64,000 nt of DNA, from the NCBI GenBank assembly GCA_017459075.1, contig JAFUDQ010000017.1, positions 24,506 through 88,505 on the forward strand. Direction: 5' to 3'. The stretch comes from Bacteroidales bacterium. Lineage in GTDB: Bacteria > Bacteroidota > Bacteroidia > Bacteroidales > UBA932. Of the stretch, positions 61,675 through 64,000 are shown one piece after another; position 1 is the stretch's first letter; each line of letters starts with the position of its first letter. Below the pieces are notes generated by a model. That model had not been told where the DNA came from, did not search any database, and was given only the letters and a program-made list of their open reading frames with translations. A program made the translations under genes and the position numbers.

Positions 61675-62254
61675 ATGAATGATAAACCCGCACCTGTGAA
61701 CCCCTGGATTGCAGAGGTCATCATGGAATACAGGCAGACACATCCTGATGATTACATAAGGATGCGATATCAGTCATTTCTTCAGGACTGGCCTGGAACC
61801 TCATGGATGGATTTCGTCGCAGAAGTTTCTTTGCAGTACAAGACGTACAAGCAACCACTGATTGTGACTCACCCCTGCAACTGCAATTCGAGATACTGAT
61901 GAGGTACGGAAAGCTGATGGAAGCATACATGGAAGAATTCCCATCCCTGACACCGACGCAGAATCTGTTGGCTGCCGTGCATGCTATTGCGCTGCATTGC
62001 TCTTCGGCCCCAATGCCCTGCGGACAGGCGGCGCCAACAACCTTTGTGGCTCCATACTTTTAAAACTTAACAAGGCCGATGATGCCTTGGCCCGCTATCT
62101 CCAGGCCGCTGATGTTTACAAGAATTTCCGGACTGAATACCGTACCCTGAAGTCTATTTATTCCGATATCGCCGATTGCTACCACCAGCTTGATGACCAC
62201 GAAAACGAAGAGAAATTCCACCTCCTCGCCTCCGCCACCAAGCCGATGGAATGA
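61675..62254 (+). pseudogene. Frameshifted gene for a small TPR-like hypothetical protein
   Basis: Three consecutive reading frames continue one another. The first, from ATG 61675 to about 61850, reads NPWIAEVIMEYRQTHPDDY and SWMDFVAEVSLQ. The second, about 61850-61990, reads QLQFEILMRYGKLMEAYMEE and LLAAVHAIAL. The third, about 61990-62254, reads LFGPNALRTGGANN, KADDALARYLQAADVY and SIYSDIADCYHQL. The last part looks like a TPR helix pair. Two frameshifts, real or assembly errors, break what would be a protein of about 190 residues. I do not know the family. Confidence 0.65.
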
Positions 62255-62294
62255 AATATTATGGAAGGAGTGAACATTTTTTAAATATAATTTA

Positions 62295-62302
62295 TATATT
62301 TG
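62295..62302 (+). promoter_or_regulatory. Predicted -7 element of the accessory operon
   Basis: TATATTTG in a very AT-rich context. No clear -33 TTG. Transcription from here would give a leader of about 270 bases before ATG 62581. Confidence 0.5.
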
Positions 62303-62358
62303 CAAAAGCAGAAATTGCGAATATTGAATACAGAAAGCGTTTAGCTTTTTCCATCTAG

Positions 62359-62548
62359 ATGAATCTGGACAATTCTTTAGACCGTGGAAAAATGGCAATA
62401 ACGCTTATGCTTGCTGTCATAGGCACGTCATGTGCCTTAGACAGCTAAGTGTGGGCATTATTATCTTTTCGGGTCTAAGGGCAGTCCAGAGCCAATCTAG
62501 CGAAAAAGATAAAAGGTCCACACTTTCTGCTTGTATTATTTCTGAATT
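62359..62548 (+). ncRNA. Structured leader RNA (candidate)
   Basis: This stretch between the promoter and the membrane-protein gene holds two stem-loops. The first is AGGCAC-gtcat-GTGCCT (62421-62437). The second is larger (62447-62525): AAGTGTGG pairs with CCACACTT and ATCTTTT with AAAAGAT, around an internal loop and a 40-base apical region. A 29-codon ORF (62359-62448) covers the first hairpin; its LMLAVIGTSC stretch is hydrophobic. The region could be a leader with regulatory structure. No known RNA family is recognised. Confidence 0.4.
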
Positions 62549-62580
62549 TGGACCGGTCAGAAGAAACACGTCGGCAAAAG

Positions 62581-63045
62581 ATGTTTTTGACGATACTTAT
62601 TTCGCTAGCTATTTCATTGGCTGCATTCGCTGTCATTTATTTGATAGCAAATGCAGTGAGCCCTGGGTTTGAATTTACTGAAAGACCTAGAATAGCATCC
62701 ATTTTTGCAGTTTTAATAAGCACTGGCGCGATAACCGCCTATACTTATCTGAGAAGAGTAAAATCAGTTACCGATTACTTTGAGGAAAGTATATTTGGCA
62801 ATGAAATAACAGGTCAATTTGTTCCCGGTTCCCTGAATGACGGGGCAAATACTGTCAGTAGCGGAGCTGGAGTCCTTTGTTATGGAGCATTAGCTGTAGC
62901 GGTTTTGGTAAATCTGTTTTTGCTTGTATTTTTTATCAATTCCGGGAAAAGAAATTCATACGCAAGGAGTCGGAGCGTATCCAAGGTGGGTAGCAGAGAT
63001 GCGGGAAGAGCCCGAAGCAGTTCAGGAATAAGACACAGAAGATAA
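62581..63045 (+). CDS. Small membrane protein next to a tubulin-like gene
   Basis: 154 residues from ATG 62581 (a TTG at 62548 would add eleven). Three hydrophobic segments: about 3-22, 37-52 and 98-118. The C-terminal 35 residues are rich in Arg and Ser (RNSYARSRSVSK, RARSSSGIRHRR) and probably cytoplasmic. No family recognised. Fifteen bases separate it from the tubulin-like gene, so the pair is likely an operon; a membrane anchor or remodelling target for the filament is a natural guess. Confidence 0.65.
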   Translation: MFLTILISLAISLAAFAVIYLIANAVSPGFEFTERPRIASIFAVLISTGAITAYTYLRRVKSVTDYFEESIFGNEITGQFVPGSLNDGANTVSSGAGVLCYGALAVAVLVNLFLLVFFINSGKRNSYARSRSVSKVGSRDAGRARSSSGIRHRR

Positions 63046-63060
63046 CTAAATCCAATAATT

Positions 63061-63882
63061 ATGTCTAAAAGCTATTGTAATACCAACCACATTTTAGTTG
63101 GACTGGGTGGAACCGGAGGAAAGATTCTTCGCGAATTTAAGATGCGAATGTTTGAAGAGTTTCCTACAAAAGAAGAAAGAAGAAAACAACCGGTCAGCAT
63201 TTTATATGTTGATTCTACAAAAGAAATGATGCCGAAAGAAGGAAGACCCAGACCTGATTTCAGGGTCATGGGCCAGGATGCATCGTTTACTAATGAGGAG
63301 TTTCTTTTTATAAAAGGGAGCGATGTTACATATCTTCTGGAGCACATTGACGCTTATCCAGCTTTGAAAGGTATTGTAAGTAATGCTTCATTGGTAAAAA
63401 CCGCGATTGGTAATCTTGGTGAGGCGGCAGGCCAAAAGAGACGAGCCGGACGTTTGTTGTTTGCAAGTAATGCGGTAGCTTTTACTAATGCGATGAAAAA
63501 TGCTTATTCTCGTTGTAGGGATATATCTGAAAATGAACGAGAATTAAATGTTCATATTTTTGCAGGATTAAGCGGCGGTACCGGCTCGGGCTCAATAATA
63601 GACGCAATCGTCCAAACGAGAAAGCTATTTCCATCGGCCGTAATAAGTGTCTATGCCATGATTCCAGAGATGCATCTCCCTAAGCCAAATATGGATAAAG
63701 GTCTATATTACCAAAATGGTTATGCTGCGTTAAACGAATTGAATGCTCTTCAGGCTGGCCGTTATATTCCTCATGATGTAACTGGCGCAGGTTATGAGGC
63801 TAATTTCTGGTCATCATCTGTACATGGAGTCGCAAATGGAATAACTTTATATAGCAATGTGTATATAAGCACTGATTTTTGA
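63061..63882 (+). CDS. Tubulin/FtsZ-like GTPase, 3'-truncated by an insertion element
   Basis: 273 codons before a stop, far shorter than the several hundred to about 1000 residues usual for Tubulin_2-type proteins. ILVGLGGTGGKILREF (11-26) is the N-terminal nucleotide-binding loop, and HIFAGLSGGTGSGS (about 167-180) is the tubulin signature GGTGSG. Further blocks: SILYVDSTKE and LFASNAVAFTNAM. The last three or four residues (TDF) and the stop codon come from the end of the adjacent element. Prokaryotic members of this type are tied to membrane remodelling or conflict systems. What followed originally lies beyond the element. Confidence 0.78.
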   Translation: MSKSYCNTNHILVGLGGTGGKILREFKMRMFEEFPTKEERRKQPVSILYVDSTKEMMPKEGRPRPDFRVMGQDASFTNEEFLFIKGSDVTYLLEHIDAYPALKGIVSNASLVKTAIGNLGEAAGQKRRAGRLLFASNAVAFTNAMKNAYSRCRDISENERELNVHIFAGLSGGTGSGSIIDAIVQTRKLFPSAVISVYAMIPEMHLPKPNMDKGLYYQNGYAALNELNALQAGRYIPHDVTGAGYEANFWSSSVHGVANGITLYSNVYISTDF

Positions 63883-64000
63883 GCCAGATTTTCACTGATT
63901 TGTGAGCCACGGGTAGGCTGCGCAAAGTTATACTTTTTCTTTATTTTTTTCAAACAACTGCTGCGTTTCTTTAAGTCTGTAGGACTCTCCTGACATGTTG
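63873..64000 (-). mobile_element. End of an IS21-family-like insertion sequence (partial)
   Basis: Two 16-base direct repeats, CACTGATTTTTGAGCC (63870-63885) and CACTGATTTGTGAGCC (63893-63908), 23 bases apart, mark the end. Multiple terminal repeats are typical of IS21-family ends. Inside lies the end of an IstB-like gene on the minus strand. The insertion cuts the tubulin-like gene. The family call rests on these two points only. Confidence 0.55.
63928..64000 (-). CDS. istB: IstB-like ATPase of an IS21-family element, C-terminal 23 codons only
   Basis: On the minus strand the frame reads MSGESYRLKETQQLFEKNKE and ends at TAA (63930-63928). The GESYRLK ending resembles the C-terminus of IstB helper ATPases of Bacteroidetes IS21 elements. 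Only the tail is in the window, so the call is tentative. Confidence 0.5.
   Translation of the reverse strand, partial: NMSGESYRLKETQQLFEKNKEKV

Noticed and set aside
62430-62672. 80-codon ORF upstream of the small membrane protein
   Set aside because: It overlaps the membrane-protein gene in another frame and covers the hairpin region; the peptide has no protein-like pattern.

Overview
The window looks like a chromosome segment of an uncultured gut- or rumen-type member of the Bacteroidales. The signs are SusC/SusD pairs, BACON-domain lipoproteins, lipobox signal peptides, promoters of the TTG-N18-21-TAnnTTTG type, general absence of Shine-Dalgarno sites, a FeoA-FeoB fusion, a mammalian-type NADP isocitrate dehydrogenase and an aryl-polyene-type biosynthetic cluster. 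Genus cannot be read from the sequence. No rRNA, tRNA or CRISPR array was recognised.

Layout. (1) 1-16249: a polysaccharide utilisation locus on the + strand: GH18 (cut by the window edge), SusC, SusD, second SusC, second SusD, two BACON-type lipoproteins, a fimbrillin/FISUMP-like lipoprotein and a second GH18 lipoprotein. It probably takes up a GlcNAc-containing glycan (chitin-like or N-glycan). (2) 16261-27254: citrate metabolism: a CitC-CitG fusion, an aconitase-family hydratase, isocitrate dehydrogenase and, after a small minus-strand block, citDEFX. Together these encode citrate lyase, its cofactor synthesis and activation enzymes, and the oxidative route from citrate to 2-oxoglutarate. 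The minus-strand block (21900-23997) is a graveyard of toxin-antitoxin genes joined to unrelated sequence. (3) 27271-30801: a ROK-family kinase and FeoAB, with a palindrome on the feo promoter. (4) 30861-50729: about 20 kb of tightly packed genes for an aryl-polyene/flexirubin-like pigment: ketosynthases, ketoreductase, dehydratases, ACPs, thioesterase, methyltransferase, acyltransferases, glycosyltransferase, AMP ligase, two FAD desaturase-like enzymes, LolA and an MMPL exporter. Several proteins are fusions. No ammonia-lyase for an aryl starter is present. (5) 50795-53777: a Gfo/Idh/MocA oxidoreductase and an unusual membrane protein ending in a PP2C-like phosphatase domain. (6) 53926-60371: pepT with an OPT peptide transporter, divergent from fucI-fucP. 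This block is bracketed by a long inverted repeat. (7) 60615-64000: an EamA transporter, a frameshifted TPR-like gene, then an AT-richer accessory stretch with a structured leader, a small membrane protein and a tubulin/FtsZ-like GTPase cut off by what appears to be an IS21-family element.

A recurring theme is palindromic dispersed repeats. They lie between genes (20461, 53781, 57100, 60435) and also inside coding regions (two in citCG, one in citX, one in a ketosynthase). The three complete in-gene tracts are 72, 144 and 111 nt, all multiples of three, and add repeat-encoded peptides at domain borders without breaking the frame. The best candidates for something undescribed are the tubulin-like/membrane-protein unit at the right edge, the frame-preserving repeats, the PP2C membrane protein, and the fusion enzymes of the polyene cluster.
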